Notes: generated by a model from the letters alone, not told the origin. A stretch of 64,000 nt of DNA from Acidobacteriota bacterium (GCA_021818585.1 JAKATU010000092.1:1-64000); one strand, 5' to 3'; shown: positions 52,410 through 61,399, counted from the stretch's first letter. Program-made: numbers and translations.

Positions 52410-52571
52410 CTAAGGGCTCAAAAGAAACTTGATGACATCGCTTGAAAGATGGTGCGGATGGTTGGCCGCATAGAAACCCAAAAGAATCACAATGACGATT
52501 GCAACCACCTGTGCCCAGCCCGACAAAACGAATTTCCGCTTTCGAGCCAAATCCTCTTCCTGATCATTCAT
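52410..52571 (-). CDS. Small single-pass membrane protein (53 residues)
   Basis: A short reverse-strand gene of 53 residues: MNDQEEDLARKRKFVLSGWA, then a strongly hydrophobic helix (QVVAIVIVILLGFYAA) and a short tail rich in His. The charged N-terminus, one membrane span and basic KRK flank are typical of real single-pass peptides; orientation would be N-in. An in-frame ATG three codons upstream is an alternative start. It lies between the infB terminator and ispH, where no other gene is seen. No family is recognised. Confidence 0.6.
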   Translation of the reverse strand: MNDQEEDLARKRKFVLSGWAQVVAIVIVILLGFYAANHPHHLSSDVIKFLLSP

Positions 52572-52773
52572 GGCAAGCATGCTCGCACTTCATTCAGGTG
52601 GGGCACAAGCTGCCCACAAATCCAAGTGAAATCAGCAATATGTCCGCCCGTTTCCCGAATGCGTAGGTCTTTGACTGATTCAAGGGGAGTTAGCCCGATC
52701 ATTTGCCTCATCAGGCAACCCGGAAAATGCTGAAAAATGCTCTGAATGCAGCGCTCCACGATATACTTATAGG

Positions 52774-53790
52774 GTGACCGTACACACCGATCAGCACTCT
52801 CCCGATACCACGGCTGGCAATGCCTCCGAGCGCAAAGTTCTCCTGCTCAAACCCCGCGGATTCTGCGCGGGCGTAGTCCGCGCCGTTGACATTGTCCGCA
52901 TCGCGCTCGAAACCTTCGGCGCGCCTATCTATGTGCGCAAGGAGATCGTTCACAACCGGTTTGTGGTCAACGAACTGGCTGAAAAAGGCGCCATCTTCGT
53001 CGAGGATATCGATGAAGTCCCCCAGGGCAGCCGCGTTATCTATAGCGCCCATGGCGTCTCGCCCGCCGTCCGGGAGCAGTCCAAACAGCGCAAGCTCCGC
53101 GTCATTGACGCCACCTGCCCGCTCGTCACCAAGGTGCACGTCGAGGCCATCAAGTTCGCCAGGCAGGGCTACTCGCTCGTGCTTATCGGCCATCGCGACC
53201 ACGAAGAGATTGAAGGCACCCTCGGGGAAGCGCCTGATGTGACCACCGTCGTTTCCAGCGCCGCTGAAGTGGAGGCCCTCGAAGTTCCAGATCCCGATCG
53301 CGTGGCCTATCTCACTCAGACCACCCTCTCGCTTGACGAAGCGCGAGACATGATCGACGCCCTCAAGAAGAAGTTTCCCAGGATCGTCGGCCCGCACTCG
53401 CAGGACATCTGCTACGCAACGGAGAATCGTCAGGTTGCCGTCAAGAATGTCGCGCATTCGGCGGATCTGGTTCTCGTCGTTGGATCAAACAACAGTTCCA
53501 ACTCCAACCGCCTTGTCGAGGTCTCCCGCAACCTGGGAACGAAGGGCTATCTCATCGAAAACTCGTCCACGATCCACCCCGAGTGGCTCGAAGGCGTGGC
53601 CAACGTAGCCGTCACCGCCGGGGCCTCGGCCCCCGAGGTGCTCGTCGAAGACGTCGTAAACTACCTGCGCTCCAAAGGTTTCGGCCAGGTGGAAGAAGTG
53701 GAAGTGATGCCGGAGAACGTCCGGTTCGGCCTGCCTCCTGAAATTGTGCAGGCTATTCAGTCCGCGCCCTCCTCCCCTGCGGCAGTCTAA
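52774..53790 (+). CDS. ispH: 4-hydroxy-3-methylbut-2-enyl diphosphate reductase
   Basis: A 338-residue [4Fe-4S] enzyme of the methylerythritol phosphate pathway that yields IPP and DMAPP. The three cluster-binding cysteines are in LLKPRGFCAGVVRAVDIV (Cys31), IDATCPLVTKVH (Cys115) and SQDICYATENRQ. VIYSAHGVSPAVREQ and SNNSSNSNRLVEV are further family motifs. It starts with GTG; TATACT lies six bases upstream, so the mRNA may be leaderless. It stands 38 bases before the squalene-hopene cyclase, which uses isoprenoid-derived squalene. Confidence 0.97.
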   Translation: MTVHTDQHSPDTTAGNASERKVLLLKPRGFCAGVVRAVDIVRIALETFGAPIYVRKEIVHNRFVVNELAEKGAIFVEDIDEVPQGSRVIYSAHGVSPAVREQSKQRKLRVIDATCPLVTKVHVEAIKFARQGYSLVLIGHRDHEEIEGTLGEAPDVTTVVSSAAEVEALEVPDPDRVAYLTQTTLSLDEARDMIDALKKKFPRIVGPHSQDICYATENRQVAVKNVAHSADLVLVVGSNNSSNSNRLVEVSRNLGTKGYLIENSSTIHPEWLEGVANVAVTAGASAPEVLVEDVVNYLRSKGFGQVEEVEVMPENVRFGLPPEIVQAIQSAPSSPAAV

Positions 53791-53828
53791 CGCTGTTTCA
53801 GACTTCTACCGGAAGGCGCCAAGGAAGC

Positions 53829-55877
53829 ATGAGCACTGCAAAAACGGCAAGTCAGGGCGGACAGGGTACACCCCCCGCCGGAACTGCCCCTCGTACCGCG
53901 GCATTAAAATTCGGTCGCCTCGACGCGGCCATGCAGGACGTCAAGACCGCCATCCAGCGCGCCAAAGATCACCTGTTTTCACTTCAGCATCCGGACGGAT
54001 GGTGGTGTGGCGAACTCGAAGCCGATCCCATGCTCGAGGCCGACTACATCTTCCTCCACGTCCTGCTCGGCACCGGCGACGCGGGCAAAATGCGCCGCGC
54101 CATGACCGAGATTCTCCGCTACCAGAACGAAGATGGAAGCTGGAGCCTCTATCCCGGCGGGCCCGGCAACATCAGCCTCGCCGTCAAGTGCTACTCCGCC
54201 GGCAAGCTCATGGGCATGAGCCAGGACGATCCCGTCCTCGCCAAAGCACGCGAGTGGATACTTTCGAACGGCGGCGTCATCGAGTGCAATACCTTCACCA
54301 AGATTTACCTCTGCGCGCTCGGCCAGTATGACTACGACGCCGTTCCAGCCATCCCGCCGGAAATCGTCCTGTTCCCCAGGTGGTTCTACTTCAATATCTA
54401 CGAGATCTCCTCCTGGTCCCGCGCCATTCTCGTGCCGCTTTCCATCGCGTATGCAAAGAAGCCCTTCAAAAAGATCGCGCCGGAGCAGGGAATCGACGAG
54501 CTCTTCGTCGGCGGCCGAGAAAACTCCAATCTCAAGCTGCGCTGGGACCGCAAGCGCAAAATCAGCTGGCGCAACTTCTTCATCTTCATCGACCGCATGA
54601 CCCATTGGTTCGAGCGCGTGCACATTCGCCCGCTTCGCACCATCGCGCTTAAAAAAGCGGAAAAATGGATGATCGAGCGCTTCGAGATGAGCGACGGCCT
54701 GGGCGCCATCTATCCGGCCATGCTCAACGCCATCATCGCGCTGCGCTGCCTCGGTTACTCGCTCGACGATCCCCAGATGCTGCGCGCCATCGACGAGTTT
54801 GAGCGCCTCGGCATCGATGTGCCCGAAGGCAACGAGCACTACTCCGAGCCCACCTTCCGGATGCAGCCCTGCGTCTCTCCCGTGTGGGATACCGCCCAGG
54901 CCGTCTTCGCCCTCGGCGAAGCCGGAGTCGAGCGCAACGACCCCCGCATGCTCAAGGCCGTCGACTGGCTGCTCTCCAAGGAAGTCCGCCACAAGGGCGA
55001 CTGGGCCGTTAAAAACCGCAAAGCGCAGCCTGGCGGCTGGTACTTCGAGTTCAACAACGAGTTCTATCCAGACGTGGACGACTCCGGACAGGTCCTGCTC
55101 GCGCTCAACAAGGTGGACAATCCCCGCGAGCGCTACCAGTACGACGTCTGCCAGCGCGCCATCGACTGGATCTTTTCCATGCAGTGCCGCAACGGCGGCT
55201 GGGCCAGCTTCGACAAAGACAATACGAAGATGATCTTCCAGCACGTCCCCTTCGCGGACCACAATGCCATGCTCGATCCGCCGACAGTCGACATCACCGG
55301 CCGCATCCTCGAAACGCTGGCCACTTACGGCTACACCCGCAAGGACAAGCGCGTCGAAAAGGCCATCAAGTTCATCTTCAGCGAGCAGGAGCCGGACGGA
55401 AGCTGGTTCGGACGCTGGGGCGTCAACTACATTTACGGAACCTTCCTCGTCCTGCGCGGCCTCGAAGCCATGGGCGTCTGGAATCACGAGCCGCAAATCC
55501 AGCAGGCCGCCGAGTGGATTCGCTCCGTGCAGAACGCCGACGGCGGCTGGGGAGAAACCTGCGGCAGTTACGACGACCCCAACACCCGCGGCATTGGTCC
55601 CAGCACCCCATCCCAGACCGCATGGGCCATCCTCGGCCTGCTTTCTGCCGGAGATAATCGCAGCGATTCGGTCGCCAAGGGCATCAAATGGTTACTAAGC
55701 CACCAGTTGCCCTCTGGTGGATGGGATGAGAGCATGGGCTCTAACGTTACGCGTCAGGCCCTCTACACCGGCACCGGTTTCCCCCGGGTCTTTTACCTGG
55801 CGTATCACCTTTATCGAGATTATTTCGCGCTCCTGGCCCTCACCAATTATGAAAAGGCCATGGAGCGCGCAGAGTAA
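53829..55877 (+). CDS. shc: Squalene-hopene cyclase
   Basis: A 682-residue monotopic membrane enzyme that cyclises squalene to hopene and hopanol. The protonating motif DXDD appears as FYPDVDDSGQ (Asp415, Asp417, Asp418). QW repeats are visible along the chain, such as DGSWSLYPGGPGN, KGDWAVKN, RNGGWASFDKDN, DGSWFGRWGVNY, DGGWGETCGSYDD and SGGWDESMGSN. The substrate channel motif GPSTPSQTAWAILGLL is near the end. ispH lies upstream and hpnH downstream, 20 bases apart. Confidence 0.97.
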   Translation: MSTAKTASQGGQGTPPAGTAPRTAALKFGRLDAAMQDVKTAIQRAKDHLFSLQHPDGWWCGELEADPMLEADYIFLHVLLGTGDAGKMRRAMTEILRYQNEDGSWSLYPGGPGNISLAVKCYSAGKLMGMSQDDPVLAKAREWILSNGGVIECNTFTKIYLCALGQYDYDAVPAIPPEIVLFPRWFYFNIYEISSWSRAILVPLSIAYAKKPFKKIAPEQGIDELFVGGRENSNLKLRWDRKRKISWRNFFIFIDRMTHWFERVHIRPLRTIALKKAEKWMIERFEMSDGLGAIYPAMLNAIIALRCLGYSLDDPQMLRAIDEFERLGIDVPEGNEHYSEPTFRMQPCVSPVWDTAQAVFALGEAGVERNDPRMLKAVDWLLSKEVRHKGDWAVKNRKAQPGGWYFEFNNEFYPDVDDSGQVLLALNKVDNPRERYQYDVCQRAIDWIFSMQCRNGGWASFDKDNTKMIFQHVPFADHNAMLDPPTVDITGRILETLATYGYTRKDKRVEKAIKFIFSEQEPDGSWFGRWGVNYIYGTFLVLRGLEAMGVWNHEPQIQQAAEWIRSVQNADGGWGETCGSYDDPNTRGIGPSTPSQTAWAILGLLSAGDNRSDSVAKGIKWLLSHQLPSGGWDESMGSNVTRQALYTGTGFPRVFYLAYHLYRDYFALLALTNYEKAMERAE

Positions 55878-55897
55878 CCAAGCGGAGGATTTTGTAG

Positions 55898-57028
55898 ATG
55901 GGTGTTCCCATTTCACAGGCATGGACCGTTGCAACATACGTGCTCAAGCAGAAGCTCAAGGGACGCAAGCGCTATCCGCTCGTGCTCATGCTCGAGCCGC
56001 TCTTTCGCTGCAATCTTGCCTGCGCCGGCTGCGGAAAAATCCAATACCCTGCCCACATCCTCAAGCAGGACCTCACCCCCGAAGAGTGTTTCCGGGCAGT
56101 CGATGAGTGTGGCGCGCCCATGGTCTCCATTCCTGGCGGCGAGCCGCTGCTCCATCCCCAAATGCCGGAGATCGTAGCCGGCCTCGTAGCGCGCAAAAAG
56201 TACGTCTACATGTGCACCAACGCGCTGCTGCTCAAGGAAAAGCTTCACCTCTTCAAGCCGAGCAAGTATCTTTCGTTCTCCGTCCATGTGGACGGCCAGC
56301 GCGAGCACCACGACTTCTCCGTCTGCCGCGAGGGCGGTTATGACATGGCCATGGAAGGCATACATGCCGCCGTCGCCGCCGGCTTCCGCGTCACCACCAA
56401 CACCACCCTCTTCGACGGCGCCGATCCCAACTCCGTCCGCGCTCACTTCGACGAACTCATGGCCGCCGGCGTCGAAAGCATGATGGTCTCGCCCGGCTAC
56501 ACCTATGACAAGGCTCCGGACCAGAACCATTTCCTCGGCAAAGCCCGCTCCCGCAAGCTCTTCCGCATGATCCTCTCCAACCGCAAAAAGAGCTGGCAGT
56601 TCAACACTCATCCGCTCTTTTCCGAGTTCCTCATGGGCAAGCTGAATTTCGAGTGCACCCCCTGGGGCATGCCAACCTTCTCCATCTTCGGCTGGCAGAA
56701 GCCCTGCTATCTCCTCCAGGACGGCTACGCAGACACCTTCGAAGAGCTCATGGAGTCCACCAACTGGGAGAACTACGGCGCCAAAAGCGGCAATCCCCGT
56801 TGCGCCAACTGCATGGTCCACTCCGGTCACGAGGCCACCGCTGTCGATTACAACTTCAGCTCCCTGAAAGGCTTCCTCGTCACCGCAAAGAAGTACATGT
56901 TCCCGTCGCTCTACCCCGACCCCGACGCCCAGAACATGCTCAACGAGTGGAAGCCCGCGCACGCCCAGCCACTCGTGCAGATCGACAAGCCTGCGGAAAC
57001 TCCCATGCAGACCGTCTCAGGAGACTAG
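55898..57028 (+). CDS. hpnH: Hopanoid biosynthesis radical SAM protein HpnH
   Basis: A 376-residue radical SAM enzyme that attaches the adenosyl group to diploptene, the first step toward side-chain hopanoids. The cluster motif CNLACAGCGK (CxxxCxxC) is at residues about 38-47; MVSIPGGEPLLHPQM and SFSVHVDGQREHHDFSVCREGGYD follow. A C-terminal cysteine region (GNPRCANCMVHSGHEAT) matches the extended HpnH form. It is 20 bases after shc and five before the next gene. Later hopanoid genes (hpnG, hpnO) are not in the window. Confidence 0.96.
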   Translation: MGVPISQAWTVATYVLKQKLKGRKRYPLVLMLEPLFRCNLACAGCGKIQYPAHILKQDLTPEECFRAVDECGAPMVSIPGGEPLLHPQMPEIVAGLVARKKYVYMCTNALLLKEKLHLFKPSKYLSFSVHVDGQREHHDFSVCREGGYDMAMEGIHAAVAAGFRVTTNTTLFDGADPNSVRAHFDELMAAGVESMMVSPGYTYDKAPDQNHFLGKARSRKLFRMILSNRKKSWQFNTHPLFSEFLMGKLNFECTPWGMPTFSIFGWQKPCYLLQDGYADTFEELMESTNWENYGAKSGNPRCANCMVHSGHEATAVDYNFSSLKGFLVTAKKYMFPSLYPDPDAQNMLNEWKPAHAQPLVQIDKPAETPMQTVSGD

Positions 57029-57033
57029 AAGCT

Positions 57034-57477
57034 ATGCCGACAGAGCAGCAGGTACAAAACAAGCCGGACCTGGCCCATCCGAACCCCGACGAACTCGAAA
57101 TCGCAGCTGGCCGCGAGCGCGAAAACCTCGAAGGCTGGATTCCCACCCTCGCCTCCGACGAGGAAATCCGCATCGCCCTCGAAAAAGCTTTTGACTACCG
57201 CGGTGACGTCACCATCACCCGCAAGGACGGCTCACAGGTCACCGGCTACATCTTCGACCGCCGCAACGGCGCCACTCTCTCTGACTCCGCCGTCCGCATC
57301 ATACCCTCCAGCGAACGCGCCAAGCTCACCATTCCCTACGCCGAGATCGCCGCCCTCCACTTCAGCGGGCGCGACACCGCCGCCGGAAAAAGCTTCGAAG
57401 CCTGGGTCCGCAAATATTGGGAGAAAAAAGCCCAGGGCGTCAAAGACATCAGCATCCACCCCGAAGTGCTCGACTAA
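57034..57477 (+). CDS. Hypothetical protein in hopanoid operon
   Basis: A 147-residue, probably soluble protein: RERENLEGWIPTLASDEEIRIALEKAFDYRGDVTITRKDGSQVTGYIFDRRNGATLSDSAVRIIP, a later IPYAEIAALHFSGRDTAAGK and a basic helical end (EAWVRKYWEKKAQGVKD). It resembles a short Sm/LSM-like beta-barrel domain followed by a helix, but I cannot name the family. It begins five bases after hpnH, so translation is coupled. Function in hopanoid biology is inferred from context only. Confidence 0.75.
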   Translation: MPTEQQVQNKPDLAHPNPDELEIAAGRERENLEGWIPTLASDEEIRIALEKAFDYRGDVTITRKDGSQVTGYIFDRRNGATLSDSAVRIIPSSERAKLTIPYAEIAALHFSGRDTAAGKSFEAWVRKYWEKKAQGVKDISIHPEVLD

Positions 57478-57504
57478 CTCCGCCGCTCTTACTCCAAAGT
57501 AAAA

Positions 57505-57533
57505 GGCATGGCTCTCGCCATGCCGTTCTCATT
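57505..57533 (+). terminator. Candidate terminator of the hopanoid operon
   Basis: An 8-bp stem (GGCATGGC and GCCATGCC) around TCTC, followed by a T-rich GTTCTCATTT; weaker than the other terminators in the window. Confidence 0.45.
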
Positions 57534-57550
57534 TCCGATCCGTCCGCGCC

Positions 57551-57778
57551 TCAGGCCGAATGCTTTTTCTGATCCTCGAACCGCGCAGGCTCCGGTCCCA
57601 TCCGCACATGCAACTGGATCAGGTCCTCTTCCGCACAGGTATGGGCAGCTTCCAGCGACGCCAACCCCGGTTCCAGTGTCGCGCCACCAATCGTCCTGAA
57701 GCACCGAAGGCAGATGCTCTCGTATCGTCCTGTCTCTGTCAAACGGTGTGCGAACCGCGCTTTTTCACTCGTGCCCAA
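57551..57778 (-). CDS. Small zinc-ribbon-like hypothetical protein
   Basis: A 75-residue basic-then-acidic protein. ESICLRCFRTIG offers a CxxC pair and AAHTCAEEDLIQLH a Cys/His set, suggesting a small zinc-binding fold. The start is TTG at 57778; GGAG lies eight bases upstream, which decides it since no ATG fits. No family name is recalled, and it is convergent with the hopanoid operon. Confidence 0.6.
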   Translation of the reverse strand: MGTSEKARFAHRLTETGRYESICLRCFRTIGGATLEPGLASLEAAHTCAEEDLIQLHVRMGPEPARFEDQKKHSA

Positions 57779-57953
57779 GCGACAGCCTCCGCTCGTTCCA
57801 TCTTTACTTTTGCCCGCATACTAGCACGGTGAGCGCACGCCGCAACGTGTTTTTGCCCCGAAAGCACGAAAATTCACACATCCGCGCGGCATGGGCAAAT
57901 AGCCCGCTGTTATCCAGAGGGCATATCTTCACCACAGCCTCGAACTCAATTTC

Positions 57954-58226
57954 TTACGAGTCCAGGATGTGCAGTTCCTTGCCCGGCTTGAAGCGCACCG
58001 CGCGTCCCGGCGCGATCGAAACCTCAGTCCCGGTCCGCGGATTCCGCCCAATGCCAGTCTTTCGTGGCCGCACATTGAACACGCCAAAACCGCGCAGCTC
58101 AATCCGCTGTCCCTCGGCCAGCGCGTTCTTCAGACTTTCAAAGACCGTGTCCACGGCATGCTCGGCCTTGTTGCGCGGCAGGCCGGTACGTTCAATCACT
58201 CGATGGATAATGTCCTGCTTGATCAA
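57954..58226 (-). CDS. HU/IHF-family DNA-binding protein
   Basis: A 90-residue histone-like protein: MIKQDIIHRVIERTGLPRNKAEHAVDTVFESLKNALAEGQRIELRGFGVFNVRPRKTGIGRNPRTGTEVSIAPGRAVRFKPGKELHILDS. The GFGVF and RNPRTG motifs place it in the HU/IHF group that bends DNA; IHF-like recognition cannot be told apart by eye. Monocistronic. Confidence 0.93.
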   Translation of the reverse strand: MIKQDIIHRVIERTGLPRNKAEHAVDTVFESLKNALAEGQRIELRGFGVFNVRPRKTGIGRNPRTGTEVSIAPGRAVRFKPGKELHILDS

Positions 58227-58464
58227 TTCAGCACCTCGTTGGAACCAGTCCTTCTATGCAACGATGCTACCGCTAGTTGGCATAAAACGGAAGTCCTTTG
58301 TCTTCAATGGCATGCCATCCGCTAACAGCAGCAGTACGCTTTCTCCGCCAACCTTCCCGCCGGGAATACGCCCGCAACATTGTCAACCCGTTCTCACTCC
58401 CGTAAGATGCAGCTTTTAGGACATTTTTTTATTTTTTCGTCGCTTTTTGCGGCATGGGAGCAGC

Positions 58465-59016
58465 ATGTCTATCCAGAGTGATCGTTGGATCCGTGAGCAG
58501 GCCCTCAAGGGCATGATCGAGCCGTTCAGTGAAAAGCAGGTCCGTGAGGGTGTCATCTCCTACGGCCTCTCCTCTTACGGTTACGACCTTCGTGTCTCAA
58601 ACGAGTTCAAAATCTTCACCAACGTCAACAGCGCCGTTATCGACCCCAAAAACTTCGACGAGCGCTCTTTCGTCTCCGTCGAGGCAGACTCCGTCATCGT
58701 TCCCCCCAATAGTTTCGCCTTGGCCCGTTCTATTGAGTACTTTCGTATCCCCCGCAATGTCCTTACGATCTGCGTCGGTAAGTCCACTTATGCGCGCTGC
58801 GGAATCATCGTCAACGTCACGCCCTTCGAACCCGAGTGGGAAGGCTATGTGACTTTGGAGATATCCAACACAACCCCGCTCCCCGCGCGCGTATACGCTA
58901 ACGAGGGTCTCTGCCAGATTCTCTTCTTCAAGGGCGACGAGCCCTGTCAAATCAGTTACGCTGATAGAAAAGGAAAATACCAGAAGCAGCAGGGTATCGT
59001 GCTGCCTAAGTTATAG
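58465..59016 (+). CDS. dcd: dCTP deaminase
   Basis: A 183-residue enzyme that turns dCTP into dUTP for thymidylate synthesis. Family motifs: [91 protein letters not shown], including the conserved catalytic Glu (FEPEWEG). I chose the ATG at 58465 with GGGAG before it. The next gene, a LuxR-type regulator, begins nine bases after the stop. Confidence 0.96.
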   Translation: MSIQSDRWIREQALKGMIEPFSEKQVREGVISYGLSSYGYDLRVSNEFKIFTNVNSAVIDPKNFDERSFVSVEADSVIVPPNSFALARSIEYFRIPRNVLTICVGKSTYARCGIIVNVTPFEPEWEGYVTLEISNTTPLPARVYANEGLCQILFFKGDEPCQISYADRKGKYQKQQGIVLPKL

Positions 59017-59025
59017 AACTTACTA

Positions 59026-59676
59026 ATGCCCCTGAATCTGAAGAGCGGCGAAGCGTTAACCATCGGCCTCGTCAACTTTGAGCCGCTGCGTGTTACAGGT
59101 CTGCGCTCCATCCTCGAGGCGGAGACGCAGATCACCGTGCGCGTCGTCAGCATTGACGAAGTCCTCGCCGATCACTCGATCACCTTCGTCCTCTTCGGCC
59201 TCACCAATCCGCCGCACTTTGACCGCATGTCCTGCCTGCGCGCGCAGCGTCCCGATCTCAAGCTCATCGTCGTCGGCATGCTCGGCGACGACGAAACCGT
59301 CATAGACGCCCTGGCCGTCGGAGCCAAGGGCTATGTCGAAGAAACGGCACAGCCCGAGCAGCTCCTCCAGGCCATCCAAATTGTCCACAGCGGCTCCATC
59401 TGGGCGCCGCGCCGCGTGCTCTCGCTCTTTGTCGATCGCATGCTGCAGTTCTCCACCAAGCCCGTGCGCCGCCACAATCACCGTTTCACTGAGCGAGAGC
59501 AGCAGGTCCTCCGCCTGCTCGTAGCCGCGCGCTCCAATCGCGAAATCGCACAAACCCTCGGGATTGAAGAGCGCACCGTCAAGGCCTACATCAAAAAGCT
59601 CATGTCCAAGGTGGGCGTGGACAATCGCGTCGCGCTCTCCCTGCACGCCGCTACGTCCTCGCTCGCCGTCGACTGA
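59026..59676 (+). CDS. LuxR/NarL-type regulator with degenerate receiver domain
   Basis: A 216-residue protein. The C-terminal HTH is clear (RFTEREQQVLRLLVAARSNREIAQTLGIEERTVKAYIKKLMSKVGVDNRVALSLHA). The N-terminal ~130 residues have the receiver fold but lack the phospho-accepting Asp (VLFGLTNP where LLDxxMP is usual) and the acidic pair (NFE), although GAKGYVEE is recognisable. It may respond to a ligand or partner rather than phosphorylation. It lies directly after dcd with a 9-base gap, an unusual partner. Confidence 0.88.
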   Translation: MPLNLKSGEALTIGLVNFEPLRVTGLRSILEAETQITVRVVSIDEVLADHSITFVLFGLTNPPHFDRMSCLRAQRPDLKLIVVGMLGDDETVIDALAVGAKGYVEETAQPEQLLQAIQIVHSGSIWAPRRVLSLFVDRMLQFSTKPVRRHNHRFTEREQQVLRLLVAARSNREIAQTLGIEERTVKAYIKKLMSKVGVDNRVALSLHAATSSLAVD

Positions 59677-59691
59677 CCCTGCCTTTGCCGC

Positions 59692-60810
59692 TTACTTCGC
59701 CTTGCCGCGCTTCGTCAGCCGGTTCAGGAAAAACTCCTGCAGAACATCCACCGTAACGTGCCCGGCCGTCGCAATCCCGAATCCCTCAAACGTAATCCCC
59801 AGGCCACGATCTTCCTGCGGCAGGTAAAGGTTTGAGAGCCCTCCCGATATCAGATCCCCTCCCATGCTCGAGTAGTTGATCTGCCTTTTGCCGTTGTCTC
59901 CGCGGCACAAAAACGCCCCTGCAATCGCATGCATCAGGCGAGCCCGCCGCGTGCCCGCTCCCTTGTAAAAGTAACGGGGATCCTGGTGCAGCAGAGCGGG
60001 CAGCACCGCGCCTCCTGCCACGACATCCGTAAACCCGCTCGCATACTCGTCGCCAAAGCGCTTGGCGTAGCCTCCCACCCCGCCGCCGTAGTCGGGTGTT
60101 CCGCCTGCCTGGTCAATTCCTGCAATAAACAGCGCCCCGGCTATCGTCACCGGGTCCATCGCCGTCCTCAAGGCCAGCTTGTACTTCAAGCCCCACGAAA
60201 GCGGCGCCGCCTGCGGATCATAGCTCACATAAAAATTAGGAATCACACCCAGCACCCGCTGATGCTCTTCCGCATGCACCTGCTCGGTTGCAATCTGCAA
60301 CTCGGTCTTCGGCGTCACCACTACGGAGACAGTTCCGCCGGAGAGCCGCAGGTGAATATCGTCCCGTTCCAGAAACTGCCCCGGCTTCAGCGTGATGTCA
60401 TTGGAACCCCATGGCAGGCAATCCGTGCACTCCACCGTCAGCCGGTAAGGCCCGCCCGGTTTCAGATCATTGAAGGCAAATCCGCCCTGGTCCCCCGTCG
60501 TGACCATTCGCTTGCCCTCCGGGCCTCGCAATATCACCGTCGCGCCGGGAATCACGTCCCCCTGCTCATCCGTCACTGTGCCGCTGATACTCGCATTCAG
60601 CGGTGCCTCCGGCAGGGGATCGGCGGCAGCGGTTCCTCCCGCCATCCCAGTTACCTGCGCCTGCAACTGCCCGCAACCCAACGCGCCGGCAACAGCCATA
60701 CAAACCAGTAGGGAAGCCATCCAGCTCCGCCGCCGCTCTGGTCTGCTTCTTCTATAGCGGGAACCCACCCTAAAGCTCACCCAACCCAATTTCTTTTCGT
60801 CTGTCATCAA
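59692..60810 (-). CDS. Exported protein with carboxypeptidase-regulatory-like domain
   Basis: A 372-residue protein with an N-terminal basic/hydrophobic signal (MASLLVCMAVAGALGCGQLQAQ, preceded by about 30 residues). Its CarboxypepD_reg-like domain reads NASISGTVTDEQGDVIPGATVILRGPEGKRMVTTGDQGGFAFNDLKPGGPYRLTVE. The C-terminal ~170 residues are glycine- and aromatic-rich (DYGGGVGGYAKRFGDEYASGFTDVVAGGAVLPALLHQDPRYFYKGAG) and may be a short outer-membrane barrel. It lacks a TonB receptor plug. The first Met versus a later start inside the basic region is uncertain. Function unknown. Confidence 0.78.
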   Translation of the reverse strand: MMTDEKKLGWVSFRVGSRYRRSRPERRRSWMASLLVCMAVAGALGCGQLQAQVTGMAGGTAAADPLPEAPLNASISGTVTDEQGDVIPGATVILRGPEGKRMVTTGDQGGFAFNDLKPGGPYRLTVECTDCLPWGSNDITLKPGQFLERDDIHLRLSGGTVSVVVTPKTELQIATEQVHAEEHQRVLGVIPNFYVSYDPQAAPLSWGLKYKLALRTAMDPVTIAGALFIAGIDQAGGTPDYGGGVGGYAKRFGDEYASGFTDVVAGGAVLPALLHQDPRYFYKGAGTRRARLMHAIAGAFLCRGDNGKRQINYSSMGGDLISGGLSNLYLPQEDRGLGITFEGFGIATAGHVTVDVLQEFFLNRLTKRGKAK

Positions 60811-60856
60811 GATTTTTCGTTATCTCTCAGTCCCTTATAAGTGCGTCCTCATGTAG

Positions 60857-60874
60857 ATGACGTAAAGACGTCAT
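60857..60874. promoter_or_regulatory. Palindrome upstream of the exported CarboxypepD_reg gene
   Basis: ATGACGT and ACGTCAT surround AAAG, 47-64 bases upstream of the 59692-60810 gene; the core half-site also occurs at 10975-10989. Confidence 0.35.
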
Positions 60875-61018
60875 TTTGACCACAAAGTGCTACAAATTCC
60901 TGTGAATTACTGCTCGTTTTGCCACTTAGCCGGAAGATCAAAAGATATGGACACAGGTATGGGCACAAATGTGCCGGGAATTTACCCTGAAATTGCTATT
61001 CTGTAAGTAGAGACAAAG

Positions 61019-61047
61019 AAAAAGGCGTGCTCCGGCACGCCTTTTTT
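61019..61047 (+). terminator. Strong terminator with no obvious gene before it
   Basis: A 12-bp stem (AAAAAGGCGTGC and GCACGCCTTTTT) around TCCG, then T. The preceding 200 bases on the + strand hold no supported gene, so this may end a small RNA. Confidence 0.85.
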
Positions 61048-61070
61048 CCGTTTGAACACTTGTTAGAACC

Positions 61071-61399
61071 TTAACCTGTCCAATGAAATCAACAACATCC
61101 CCACAAAAACAACGGGTAAGCACCCACCGCTAAGGGGTTAACCTATCCCATAAAATCAACAACTTACCCGCAAAAAAGGAGGGAGTCGTAAACGCTTTTT
61201 TTTGAAACATCCGCCTCGTCCGGATCACATGGGCGCCATGCGTCCGCGAAGAGGACGTGGGATTCGGAGCAAAGCGCCGACCCTTTTATCATCCGTGAGA
61301 CCCTCTGGTACCCATGGCCACCCGAAACATGCAAAAGACTCAATCCTCAAAACGAAGACATTAACTCACCCAACAAAATCAACAACATCCACGCAAAAT
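61071..61399 (+). repeat. Three copies of a ~39-nt degenerate repeat
   Basis: Copies at 61071-61109, 61138-61177 and 61361-61399 share the pattern TTAAC-Y-N-CC, then AAATCAACAAC, then CC.C.CAAAA; the 11-base core AAATCAACAAC is identical in all three. Distances between starts are 67 and 223. The last copy ends just before the start codon of the glucosaminidase gene. The rest of this 600-base gap (60811-61413) has no supported coding sequence. Confidence 0.75.

Noticed and set aside
60938-61123. 61-codon reverse frame over the orphan terminator
   Set aside because: Crosses a strong terminator and a repeat and lacks a ribosome site.
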